From Deinococcus sp. (lineage in GTDB: Bacteria > Deinococcota > Deinococci > Deinococcales > Deinococcaceae), in NCBI RefSeq assembly GCF_018260555.1, contig NZ_JAGLBB010000054.1, forward strand, positions 1 to 22,216: a DNA stretch of 22,216 nt, in the 5' to 3' direction. Below, piece by piece: positions 7,595 to 14,216 of this stretch; the first letter of the stretch is position 1, and every line of letters begins with the position of its first letter. Below the pieces are notes generated by a model that searched no databases, had not been told where the DNA came from, and saw nothing but the letters and a program-made list of their open reading frames with translations. A program made the position numbers and the translations under genes.

Positions 7595-7912
7595 ATGCCC
7601 AATCTTGGCCCCGGTGAACTGATCGTCATTCTGCTCGTCGCGCTGGTCGTGTTTGGCCCGCGCAAACTCCCCGAACTGGGCAAGAGTCTGGGTGCCGGCC
7701 TGCGCGAATTCCGTAAAAGCACCCAGAGTCTCAAAGACGGCCTGGACGGCACCCTGAACGACGGGCCGCCCGCAGCGGCGGTGCAGACCATTCACGCGTC
7801 GCAGGCCGTGGCCATCCCGGCGGCCCAGGCTGCCGTGCCGACCAGCGGGGCGGCGCAGCCGGTCGCTCCGGCACCGACCGTGTCGGTCGTCAAGGACAAC
7901 ACGCCCGCTTGA
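7595..7912 (+). CDS. tatA: Sec-independent protein translocase subunit TatA
   Basis: TatA oligomerises to form the path for folded twin-arginine proteins across the cytoplasmic membrane. The 105-residue product has a short N-terminal membrane helix (GELIVILLVALVVF, 7-20), the FGP hinge (20-22), an amphipathic helix with KLPELGKSLGAGLREFRKS (24-42), and an Ala/Pro-rich tail (about 57-105), a normal plan for the family. TatA and TatE cannot be separated from sequence alone. ATG 7595 follows GGAGGA (7585-7590) with 4-nt spacing, the strongest ribosome-binding site in the window. tatC and tatB are not in the window. Confidence 0.92.
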   Translation: MPNLGPGELIVILLVALVVFGPRKLPELGKSLGAGLREFRKSTQSLKDGLDGTLNDGPPAAAVQTIHASQAVAIPAAQAAVPTSGAAQPVAPAPTVSVVKDNTPA

Positions 7913-7925
7913 GTCTCTGGGGTCA

Positions 7926-7969
7926 ACGCGTCCCCACCGGTCATGCCGCGCGTGGTCGTCGGGACGCGT
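7926..7969. repeat. 9-bp inverted repeat downstream of tatA
   Basis: ACGCGTCCC (7926-7934) pairs perfectly with GGGACGCGT (7961-7969) around a 26-nt loop that can fold further. It begins 13 nt after the tatA stop, a terminator position, but no T-run follows on either strand. Confidence 0.4.
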
Positions 7970-8081
7970 GCTGTCAGAGCGGTGACTGTTAAAGAGTTAG
8001 GGGCTGGGGGACGGCCACCGTGGTACTCACAGCCGTGCGCTGGCGTGGCTGCCCGCAACGGTTCTGTCAGGCGGGGTTTGC

Positions 8082-8087
8082 TACGCT
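8082..8087 (+). promoter_or_regulatory. -10 box (TACGCT) upstream of yifB
   Basis: TACGCT is followed by 7 nt and a GTG at 8095, the same spacing as other leaderless starts here. The transcript would begin at or next to that GTG, 32 nt before the yifB ATG. Confidence 0.45.
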
Positions 8088-8094
8088 GGACCAC

Positions 8095-8127
8095 GTGAAA
8101 TTTTACACAGTCCGTAGGGTCCGCTGA
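8095..8127 (+). CDS. Possible leaderless 10-codon upstream ORF overlapping yifB
   Basis: GTG at 8095 opens a frame encoding (M)KFYTVRRVR... precisely ten codons, M-K-F-Y-T-V-R-R-V-R, before TGA at 8125-8127. The TGA overlaps the yifB ATG as TGATG, the classic geometry for translational coupling by termination-reinitiation. The -10 box lies 7 nt before the GTG, so a leaderless ribosome could start here. An AGGG (8116-8119) within the small ORF could act as a weak Shine-Dalgarno for yifB, so direct initiation is also possible. The peptide has no recognisable family. Confidence 0.35.
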   Translation: MKFYTVRRVR

Positions 8128-9632
8128 TGCTGGCCCGCGCCCGCAGTGTCGCCCTCATCGGTGTGGACGCCGTTCCAGTCGAGGTCGAGGTGGACGTTTC
8201 GCCGGGCCTGCCGGCCTTCACGGTGGTGGGCCTGCCGGATCAGGCGGTCAGCGAGGCGCGCGAGCGGGTGCGGGCCGCCGTGCGGAACGCGGGACTGCCG
8301 TTCCCGGCGGCGCGGATCACGGTGAACCTCGCCCCGGCTGACCTGCGCAAGGAGGGGCCGCTGTACGACCTGCCCATCGCGCTGGGGCTGCTGGCCGCGC
8401 AGGACCTGCTGCCGGCGGCGGCGCTGGCAGGCACGCTGGTGGCCGGTGAACTGGCGCTGGACGGCAGCCTGCGGCCCATCTCGGGCGCGGTGAATCTGGC
8501 ACTGCTGGCGGCTCAGCTGGGGTTGCCGGCGCTGCTGCCCCTGGGGAACGCACCCGAGGCGGCGCTCATCGAGGGCGTGCCGGTGTTCGGGGCGAGCACC
8601 CTGGCACAGGCCGCCCGGCACCTGAGCGGCTCCCACCCGCTACCGGTCACGCCTGCGCCCGAAGCGCAGGTGCCAGAGGACACGATGCTGGACCTCGCGG
8701 ATCTCAAGGGCCAGAGCGGGGCGCGCCGGGCACTGGAGATCGCCGTGGCAGGCGGGCATAACCTGCTGATGGTCGGTTCGCCCGGCAGCGGAAAGACCAT
8801 GCTGGCGCGACGCGCGCCGGGCCTGCTGCCGCCCCTGACGCGGGCCGAGGCGCTGGAGGTCACGCGGATTCACTCGGCGGCGGGGCTGCTGGCCTCGCGG
8901 GGCCGCCTGAACCTGGGGGCGCCCTTCCGCGCGCCGCACCACACCGTCTCGGATGCGGGGCTGATCGGTGGGGGCGGCGTGCCCCGGCCCGGCGAGGTCA
9001 GCCTCGCCCACCGGGGCCTGCTGTTTCTGGATGAATTTCCGGAATTCAGCCGCAAGGCCCTGGAAACGCTGCGGCAACCGCTGGAGGACGGCACGGTCGT
9101 GATCAGCCGCGCGCGGGCGACCGTGCAGTACCCGGCGCGCTTTCAGCTTATTGCGGCCATGAACCCCTGCCCGTGCGGGCACCTGGGCGACCCGGAAAAG
9201 GCCTGCGTGTGCACACCGTCCGAACGGACGCGCTACGCGGCGCGGCTGTCCGGGCCGCTGCTGGACCGCATTGACCTGACCGTGCGGGTGCCCCGCCTGA
9301 CGATCGAGGAACTGACCCGCGCGCCCGAACCGGAACCCACGGCCCCGGTCCGCTTACGGGTGGCGGCGGCCCGCGAACGCATGCTGGAACGTCAGGGAAG
9401 CCGGAACGCTGACCTGGCCGGGCAGGCGCTGCGGCAGCACGCGCCACTGGCCGCCGGTCCCGAGGGCTTTGCGCGGGCCGCCGCGAAGCAACTGGGCCTG
9501 ACCGGGCGCGGGTATGACCGCCTGCTGCGCGTGGCCCGCACGGTCGCGGATCTGGCGGGCAGCCCCGAGATCCGCGAGGCGCACCTGGCCGAGGCAGTCA
9601 CGTACCGCCCGCGCGAACTGGGCAGCGGCTGA
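8127..9632 (+). CDS. YifB family Mg-chelatase-like AAA ATPase (ComM-like)
   Basis: A 501-residue member of the YifB/ComM family. ComM is a hexameric helicase that aids branch migration during natural transformation, fitting a naturally competent genus such as Deinococcus. Domains in order: N-terminal Lon-like ChlI fold (about 1-165, with VVGLPDQAVSEARERV), Mg-chelatase-type AAA+ core with Walker A GSPGSGKT (217-224) and Walker B LLFLDE (298-303), the Cys-containing segment NPCPCGHLGDPEKACVC (346-362) diagnostic of the family, and a C-terminal helical domain (about 400-497). ATG 8127 gives the expected MLARARSVALIG N-terminus. The stop TGA is also the first three bases of repeat copy E. Confidence 0.93.
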   Translation: MLARARSVALIGVDAVPVEVEVDVSPGLPAFTVVGLPDQAVSEARERVRAAVRNAGLPFPAARITVNLAPADLRKEGPLYDLPIALGLLAAQDLLPAAALAGTLVAGELALDGSLRPISGAVNLALLAAQLGLPALLPLGNAPEAALIEGVPVFGASTLAQAARHLSGSHPLPVTPAPEAQVPEDTMLDLADLKGQSGARRALEIAVAGGHNLLMVGSPGSGKTMLARRAPGLLPPLTRAEALEVTRIHSAAGLLASRGRLNLGAPFRAPHHTVSDAGLIGGGGVPRPGEVSLAHRGLLFLDEFPEFSRKALETLRQPLEDGTVVISRARATVQYPARFQLIAAMNPCPCGHLGDPEKACVCTPSERTRYAARLSGPLLDRIDLTVRVPRLTIEELTRAPEPEPTAPVRLRVAAARERMLERQGSRNADLAGQALRQHAPLAAGPEGFARAAAKQLGLTGRGYDRLLRVARTVADLAGSPEIREAHLAEAVTYRPRELGSG

Positions 9633-9824
9633 TACGGACCCCGGTGCAGCGGCGTGTCCTCCCGACTCAAACCGGGCGTCGCGAGCAGGGGCAACGCTGA
9701 CCGTGGAGTGGGGAAGCTCGGCACGGGGGCGGGTCGTGAACGGGACAGACGGAACCCGTTTCTCTCCTGCTCGCCGCGCCCGGTTTGAACTGTTGTGCAA
9801 CCCTTTGCCCAGCGGTCCGTATAA
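9630..9824 (+). repeat. Dispersed intergenic repeat, copy E
   Basis: A 195-bp element runs from TGATACGGA (9630-9638, containing the yifB stop) to TCCGTATAA (9816-9824), close in length to copy B. Inside, a 22-nt arm at 9668-9689 (starting CAAACCGGGCG) and its near-perfect reverse complement at 9766-9787 (ending CGCCCGGTTTG) make the middle largely palindromic. Segments GGGCGGGTCGTGAACG and ACAGACGG are shared with copies D and F; GAGAAACGGGTTCC of copy F matches the reverse strand here. Confidence 0.75.
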
Positions 9825-9825
9825 T
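9820..9825 (+). promoter_or_regulatory. Consensus -10 box (TATAAT) at the end of repeat copy E
   Basis: TATAAT overlaps the right terminus of copy E (TCCGTATAA, a one-base variant of TCCGTATCA). It is followed 18 nt later by an AAGGAG ribosome-binding site and the ATG at 9855. No good -35 at 16-18 nt spacing was seen; TTGTGC at 9793-9798 is 21 nt away. Confidence 0.55.
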
Positions 9826-9854
9826 TTCGCAGAACTGCCGTACAAGGAGTGACC

Positions 9855-10886
9855 ATGACACAGCGCCAGAGTGAACGAGCCGCGCAGACCCTGCAGAGCA
9901 TCGGAATGACCGCCGCCCCCCTCACGTCCCTGGAGCGCGACGAGGCGCTGTTCGTCCTGACGGCCGACACCCTGCTGTTTCAGGACGGCGACGGAACGCG
10001 CCGCGTGACCCTGCGGGACCTGACCCGCATTCACAGCGATCAGGAGGGCACGCTGCGGGTCGAGACTCCGGCAGGCACGGCCCTGACGGCCAGTCTGCTG
10101 GGCTTCGATCCGGCACAGGTGCAGGCGTTCTTCGGGCAGGTGCGGGACGCCACGGCCCGCGCCAAGGAGCAGCCGGTCACGCCACTGCCGTCAGCGGACG
10201 GTCCGAAGACCTTCAGCCCGGCCGCCGCCCCTGCCCCGGCACCGACTCTGGCCTCCACTCCTGTCCCCACCCGGGCACCGACTCCTGTCCCCACCCGGGC
10301 ACCCACCCCTGCCCCCACTGCGGCGCCCGCACCTGCTCCGGCACCCACGCCTGCACCCACGCCCGCTCCGACCTCGGCCGGGCCGGAGCGTCTGGACGGG
10401 CCGGTCGTGATCTCCTCGTCGGCCTTCTCCCCCACCCGCGCCCAGCCGGAAAGCCGTCCGCAGCCGGACCCCCGCCCGGTGCCGGATCTCAGTAAACCCC
10501 GCCCTTCAGCGCCCGCGCCCGTGGCGGCCGAGCGGCAGCCGACCCCGGCGTCTGCTCCTGCCGCCGCTCCGGCGCCGGTGCGGGCCGAGGTGGCGGGTGT
10601 GCCCCCGCGCGGCGCGGCGCCGGCCGTGGCGATGCTGGCGCAGCAGGCCGACGCGGTCGAGGGCGTGACGGGTCGCCTGCGGGTGCTCGGCGCGGTGCTG
10701 TTCGTGGCGTCGGTGGCGCTGGCGTTCTTCCAGTTCTCGGGTGCAGAGCCGCTGGCGGCGCTGTGGACGCTGCTGGCAGGCGGGGTGGGCAGCATTGCCC
10801 TGATGGCGCTGGCGGATATCGCGCGGCTGCTGGTGTCGCTGGCCCGCGCGTCGAGCGCCCCGGGCGGGGTGATGGATGCCGAGTGA
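9855..10886 (+). CDS. Hypothetical Pro/Ala-rich protein with two C-terminal membrane helices
   Basis: I do not recognise a family for this 343-residue protein. Residues about 25-100 form a compact beta-rich segment ending in a helix (ALFVLTADTLLF... VQAFFGQVRDAT), a pattern compatible with a small PH-like domain, which is inference. Residues about 108-255 are low complexity, rich in Pro and Ala, with TPVPTRAP repeats. Two hydrophobic helices follow (about 275-293 and 301-322), so the N-terminal domain would be tethered to the membrane by a long flexible linker. ATG 9855 follows AAGGAG with 5-nt spacing; a GTG two codons earlier overlaps that site and is less likely. The last 11 nt overlap lysK, implying co-transcription. 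Confidence 0.75.
   Translation: MTQRQSERAAQTLQSIGMTAAPLTSLERDEALFVLTADTLLFQDGDGTRRVTLRDLTRIHSDQEGTLRVETPAGTALTASLLGFDPAQVQAFFGQVRDATARAKEQPVTPLPSADGPKTFSPAAAPAPAPTLASTPVPTRAPTPVPTRAPTPAPTAAPAPAPAPTPAPTPAPTSAGPERLDGPVVISSSAFSPTRAQPESRPQPDPRPVPDLSKPRPSAPAPVAAERQPTPASAPAAAPAPVRAEVAGVPPRGAAPAVAMLAQQADAVEGVTGRLRVLGAVLFVASVALAFFQFSGAEPLAALWTLLAGGVGSIALMALADIARLLVSLARASSAPGGVMDAE
10261..10308 (+). repeat. 24-bp in-frame tandem repeat inside the Pro/Ala linker
   Basis: A unit beginning CTGTCCCCACCCGGGCACC occurs at 10261-10284 and again, with changes only near its end, at 10285-10308. It encodes the repeated peptide PVPTRAPT. The surrounding 10208-10380 is broader Pro/Ala-coding low complexity, a likely site of length variation. 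Confidence 0.75.
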
Positions 10887-11997
10887 GAACCCCGGCCCGG
10901 CGCAGGACGCGCGTGACCTGCTGATCCGCGCCGTACAGATCGCGTCGCTGTCCGGGCAGGAGGGGCCGGTGGCGGACTTTCTGAGCGGCTGGATGGCCGC
11001 GCACGGCTTCAGCGCGCGGGTGGATGAGGCCGGGAATGCCGTGGGGGAGCGTGGCAGCGGCCCGCTGACCGTGGCGCTGCTGGGGCACATGGACACCGTG
11101 CCGGGCGAGATTCCGGTGCGGGTGGACGCCCACGGCGTGCTGCACGGGCGCGGCAGCGTGGACGCCAAGGGACCGCTGTGCGCGTTCATGGCGGCCGTGG
11201 CGACCCTGCCGCCCGGGGCGCTGGCGGCGGCGCGGTTCGTGGTGATCGGCGCAACCGAGGAAGAAGCGCCCAGCAGCCGGGGCGCGCGGCACATCCGGGA
11301 GGTCCTGCAACCCGACGTGGTCCTGATCGGCGAACCGAGCGGCTGGGAGGGCCTGACGCTGGGCTACAAGGGCCGCCTGGTCGTGAAAGCCGGGGCTCAG
11401 CGCGAGAACTTCCACACGGCGGGCGAGGGCCGCAGCGCCGGGGACGACCTGACCGAGGCGTGGTTCCGCGTGCGTGCCTGGGCGGCCACGGCGGGCGAGG
11501 CGGGCGGCGTGTTCGGTGGGGTGCAGGCGACCGTGCAGGACATCACGGCGGGCACGGACGGCCTGACGCAGCAGGCGCGTGCCACGTTCGGATTGCGCCT
11601 GCCGCCCGCCGTGAGTCCTGAGGAGGCCGAGGCGACCATCCGCGAGTTGCTGGCCGACCTGGACAGCGTGACCCTGACCTTCACCGGCCATGAGAGCGCC
11701 GTGCGGCACCCCAGGGACAACGCGCTGACGCGGGCCATGCGGGTCGCGATCCGCGCGCAGGGCGGCGTGCCCGTGTTCAAGGTCAAGACCGGCACGAGTG
11801 ACATGAACGTGGTGGCCGCGCACTGGCCGGTGCCTACCCTGGCGTACGGGCCGGGCGACAGCGCGCTCGATCACACGCCCGAGGAACGCCTCGAGCTCGC
11901 GGAGTACGACCGCGCCGTGGCCGTGCTGCGCGAGGCCCTGACGCGGCTGGCGACCGGCGGGTCGGTCAGCGCAGGCACCGACGCCCAGCCAGACTGA
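10876..11997 (+). CDS. lysK: [LysW]-lysine/ornithine hydrolase (LysK, M20 metallopeptidase)
   Basis: LysK removes the LysW carrier protein from LysW-lysine, the last step of the alpha-aminoadipate lysine pathway used in the Deinococcus-Thermus group. The 373-residue product has the M20 metal-site motifs GHMDTVPG (70-77; His71, Asp73), GRGSVDAKGPL (91-101; Asp96), ATEEEAPSSRG (126-136; catalytic and metal Glu) and IGEPSGWEGLTLGYKGRL (151-168; Glu153), and a C-terminal DHTPEE carrying the last His. The GEPS and GYKGRL signatures favour LysK over ArgE or DapE. ATG 10876 lies inside the end of the preceding gene, giving an 11-nt overlap; GGGG about 7 nt upstream may serve for ribosome binding. 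No other lysine-pathway gene is in the window. Confidence 0.88.
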   Translation: MPSENPGPAQDARDLLIRAVQIASLSGQEGPVADFLSGWMAAHGFSARVDEAGNAVGERGSGPLTVALLGHMDTVPGEIPVRVDAHGVLHGRGSVDAKGPLCAFMAAVATLPPGALAAARFVVIGATEEEAPSSRGARHIREVLQPDVVLIGEPSGWEGLTLGYKGRLVVKAGAQRENFHTAGEGRSAGDDLTEAWFRVRAWAATAGEAGGVFGGVQATVQDITAGTDGLTQQARATFGLRLPPAVSPEEAEATIRELLADLDSVTLTFTGHESAVRHPRDNALTRAMRVAIRAQGGVPVFKVKTGTSDMNVVAAHWPVPTLAYGPGDSALDHTPEERLELAEYDRAVAVLREALTRLATGGSVSAGTDAQPD

Positions 11998-12075
11998 CGG
12001 GCCGGTCAAGCTGGAGTGTCTTCCGGTTTTTCTCATGTCAATGGCGGCGCGGCGCGTCACGCTGCCCGGTGACCC

Positions 12076-13821
12076 ATGGACCCCATCCTGATCCTGCTGA
12101 TTCTGTTCGTCGCCGCTCTGGTGCTGTTCGCCACCGAATGGCTCCCGGTGGATGTAACCGCGCTGGGCCTGCTCTCGGCGCTGCTGCTGCTGGGCCTCCT
12201 GAAGCCCAAGGAGGCCTTCGCGGGTTTTGGGAGCGACACGGTCCTGACCCTGGCCTCCCTGTTCATCCTGACGCGGGTGCTGCTGCGCGCCGGGGTGATC
12301 GAGTGGATCAGCGTGACCCTGGCCCGCCGGTTCGGGAACCCCACGACCACGCTGCGCGCCCTGCTGGGCACCGTGGCGGGCGTCAGCGCCTTTACGAGCA
12401 ACACCGCCACGACCGCCGTGTTCCTTCCGGTCGTGGCGGGCCTGTCCCGCCGCGCCGGGATTCCCGCGAGCCGCGCGCTGATGCCCCTGGCGTTCGCCAG
12501 CATCCTGGGCGGCACGGTCACCATCATCGGCACGAGTACCAACCTGGTGGTGTCGGGCGCGCTGCCCGGCGCGGGCCAGCAACCGCTGGGCTTTTTCGAG
12601 CTGGCCTGGGTGGGGTTGCCGGTCGCCGTGGTGGGCCTGGCGTACCTGTTCTTTATCGCGCCGCGCCTGCTGCCCGCCCGTGACGCGCAACTGGAAGAGT
12701 CGCTGCGGGCGTACCTGGCGGACCTGACGGTCGCGGCGGGCAGTCCGCTGGTCGGGCAGACCCTGCGGGAAACCGGGCTGGGCCGCGATCACGGGCTGAC
12801 CGTGGTGGCCGTGCGTCGCGGTGATCAACCCACGCAGTACGGCCCGGCACCGGACTTCCGGGTGCACGAAGGCGACACCCTGACCGTCGAGGGCCCGACC
12901 GAGCGCATCCTGGCCGTCAGGAGCACCCTGGGCGTGATCAGCAAGAGCGAGCAGAAACTCGGGCAGGCCGAGGGCGGCGCGGTGCGGCTGGTCGAGGCGG
13001 TCGTCATGCCCGGCTCGCCCCTGCTGGGCCGCACCCTGAAAGAAGCGCGCTTCCGCGAGCGCTACGGGGCGTCCGTGCTGGCGCTGCACCGCCGCGCGCG
13101 CAACGTCGAGCGGCTGGGCGGCCTGCGCATTCAGGTGGGCGACGTGCTGATGGTGCAGGGCGGCGCGGACCGCATCGATTCGCTGGGCGAGTATCTGGTC
13201 GTCCTGGGCGACCTGACCGAGCGGCAGCGGGACCTGCGCCGCGCGCCCCTGGCCCTGCTGCTATTCGGCGGGGCCGTGATCCTGGGCGGGCTGAGCGTCG
13301 TACCGCTGGCCGTGGCGGTGGTCGTGGCGGTCGCCCTGAGCCTGATGTTCCGCCTGATCACGCCCGAGGAGGCGTACGGGTCGGTGGAGTGGCCTGTGAT
13401 CGTTCTGGTTGCGTGCATGCTGGCCTTCGGCACCGCCTTCGAGGACAGCGGCGCGGCCCGCACGCTGACTGGCGCGATGGCCGGCGTGCTAGAACCGCTC
13501 GGGCCGTACGGCCTGCTGGGGGCGCTGTTCCTGGTCACGGTGCTGCTGACGCAGCCCATGAGCAATCAGGCGGCGGCGCTGGTCATGCTGCCCCTGGCCA
13601 TCGGGACGGCCGGGGCGCTCGGGTACGACCCGCGCCCCTTCATCATCGGAATCACGGTGGCGGCCAGCAACTCGTTCATCACGCCGCTGGAACCGTCGTG
13701 CATGCTGGTGTACGGACCGGGGCGGTACACCTTCATGGATTTCGTGCGGGTTGGGTCGGGCCTGACGGCCGTGACCTTCGTGGTGGCCCTGCTGATCATC
13801 CCGCGTGTCTGGCCATTCTGA
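12076..13821 (+). CDS. SLC13/DASS-type permease with two RCK_C (TrkA_C) domains
   Basis: A 581-residue polytopic membrane protein. An N-terminal block of helices contains SNTATTAVFLPV (112-123) and IGTSTNLVVSG (153-163), motifs of the divalent anion:Na+ symporter family. A central soluble part (about 205-375) reads as two tandem TrkA_C domains (LVGQTLRETGL... and LLGRTLKEARF...). The C-terminal helices include SNQAAALVMLPLAIG (496-510), the second symporter motif. Family members move sulfate, dicarboxylates or similar anions; the substrate cannot be read from sequence. The ATG at 12076 has only a weak GGTGA upstream. Its stop TGA forms the first bases of repeat copy B. Confidence 0.88.
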   Translation: MDPILILLILFVAALVLFATEWLPVDVTALGLLSALLLLGLLKPKEAFAGFGSDTVLTLASLFILTRVLLRAGVIEWISVTLARRFGNPTTTLRALLGTVAGVSAFTSNTATTAVFLPVVAGLSRRAGIPASRALMPLAFASILGGTVTIIGTSTNLVVSGALPGAGQQPLGFFELAWVGLPVAVVGLAYLFFIAPRLLPARDAQLEESLRAYLADLTVAAGSPLVGQTLRETGLGRDHGLTVVAVRRGDQPTQYGPAPDFRVHEGDTLTVEGPTERILAVRSTLGVISKSEQKLGQAEGGAVRLVEAVVMPGSPLLGRTLKEARFRERYGASVLALHRRARNVERLGGLRIQVGDVLMVQGGADRIDSLGEYLVVLGDLTERQRDLRRAPLALLLFGGAVILGGLSVVPLAVAVVVAVALSLMFRLITPEEAYGSVEWPVIVLVACMLAFGTAFEDSGAARTLTGAMAGVLEPLGPYGLLGALFLVTVLLTQPMSNQAAALVMLPLAIGTAGALGYDPRPFIIGITVAASNSFITPLEPSCMLVYGPGRYTFMDFVRVGSGLTAVTFVVALLIIPRVWPF

Positions 13822-14010
13822 TACGGATTCCGGTGGCTTCGCTGCGGTTCCGAATCAATCGCAGTGGGTATCATACGGATTCCGATTGATTTGCTGCACT
13901 TATGAATCAATCCGAGCGGACGCGAGGGGGAACAAGGTACGGAGTGGGGGGTATGGAGCCGCAGGCGGCGCTTTTGCGACTGTGGCGCAGTGGAGCGGCA
14001 GTCCGTATCA
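13819..14010 (+). repeat. Dispersed intergenic repeat, copy B (complete, both ends intact)
   Basis: A 192-bp element bounded by perfect 9-bp terminal inverted repeats TGATACGGA (13819-13827) and TCCGTATCA (14002-14010). It exactly fills the space between two convergent genes: its first three bases are the stop of the SLC13-type gene and its last three are the stop (reverse strand) of the 53-residue membrane protein. The left part looks duplicated: GGTATCATACGGATTCC near 13867-13883 is a second terminus-like joint. A GATTGAT...ATCAATC hairpin (about 13883-13913) precedes the core shared with copies A and C. Confidence 0.85.
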
Positions 14011-14169
14011 GATGAACAGCGGCGCGTCGAGGTCGTCGGGCAGGGGGCGGCCCTTGCGGGCCAGCAGCGCGGCGGTGGTGCCGATCCCGATGATCGCGCC
14101 GAGGGCGACCATGATCAGGGCCCAGGTCATCAGGGCGTGCGATTGATCAGGAGTGCGGTCTGAAGCCAT
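14008..14169 (-). CDS. Small single-pass membrane protein (53 residues)
   Basis: Reading the minus strand from ATG at 14169 gives a 53-residue protein: a polar start MASDRTPDQSHALM, a hydrophobic helix (TWALIMVALGAIIGIGTTAALLA without charge, about 15-37), then RKGRPLPDDLDAPLFI. The RKGR after the helix suggests N-out, C-in by the positive-inside rule. A TATGCT -10 box ends 6 nt before the ATG, the leaderless geometry of this genome. The stop TGA is the outermost triplet of repeat copy B. It is convergent with the SLC13-type gene, and the family is not recognised. Confidence 0.65.
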   Translation of the reverse strand: MASDRTPDQSHALMTWALIMVALGAIIGIGTTAALLARKGRPLPDDLDAPLFI

Positions 14170-14175
14170 GCACGC

Positions 14176-14181
14176 AGCATA
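14176..14181 (-). promoter_or_regulatory. Leaderless -10 box (TATGCT) of the small membrane protein gene
   Basis: TATGCT on the minus strand ends 6 nt before ATG 14169. It is the main support, besides the hydrophobic helix, that this short frame is expressed. Confidence 0.45.
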
Positions 14182-14216
14182 ACAGCCGGTTCGCGGCGTG
14201 CGGCCTTAGGCTGGGT

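Noticed and set aside
12001..12040. Terminator-like CCGG...CCGGTTTTT after lysK
   Set aside because: The stem is only 4 bp with a long loop, too weak to call.
12032..12048. Possible radiation/desiccation response motif (TCATGTCAATGG) before the SLC13-type gene
   Set aside because: Only one half resembles the palindromic consensus; the second half-site is absent, so about 10 of 17 positions match.
10489..13089. 866-codon open frame on the minus strand across lysK and the SLC13-type gene
   Set aside because: It covers three recognisable genes in antisense, with Arg/His/Gln/Pro-rich composition and no domain.
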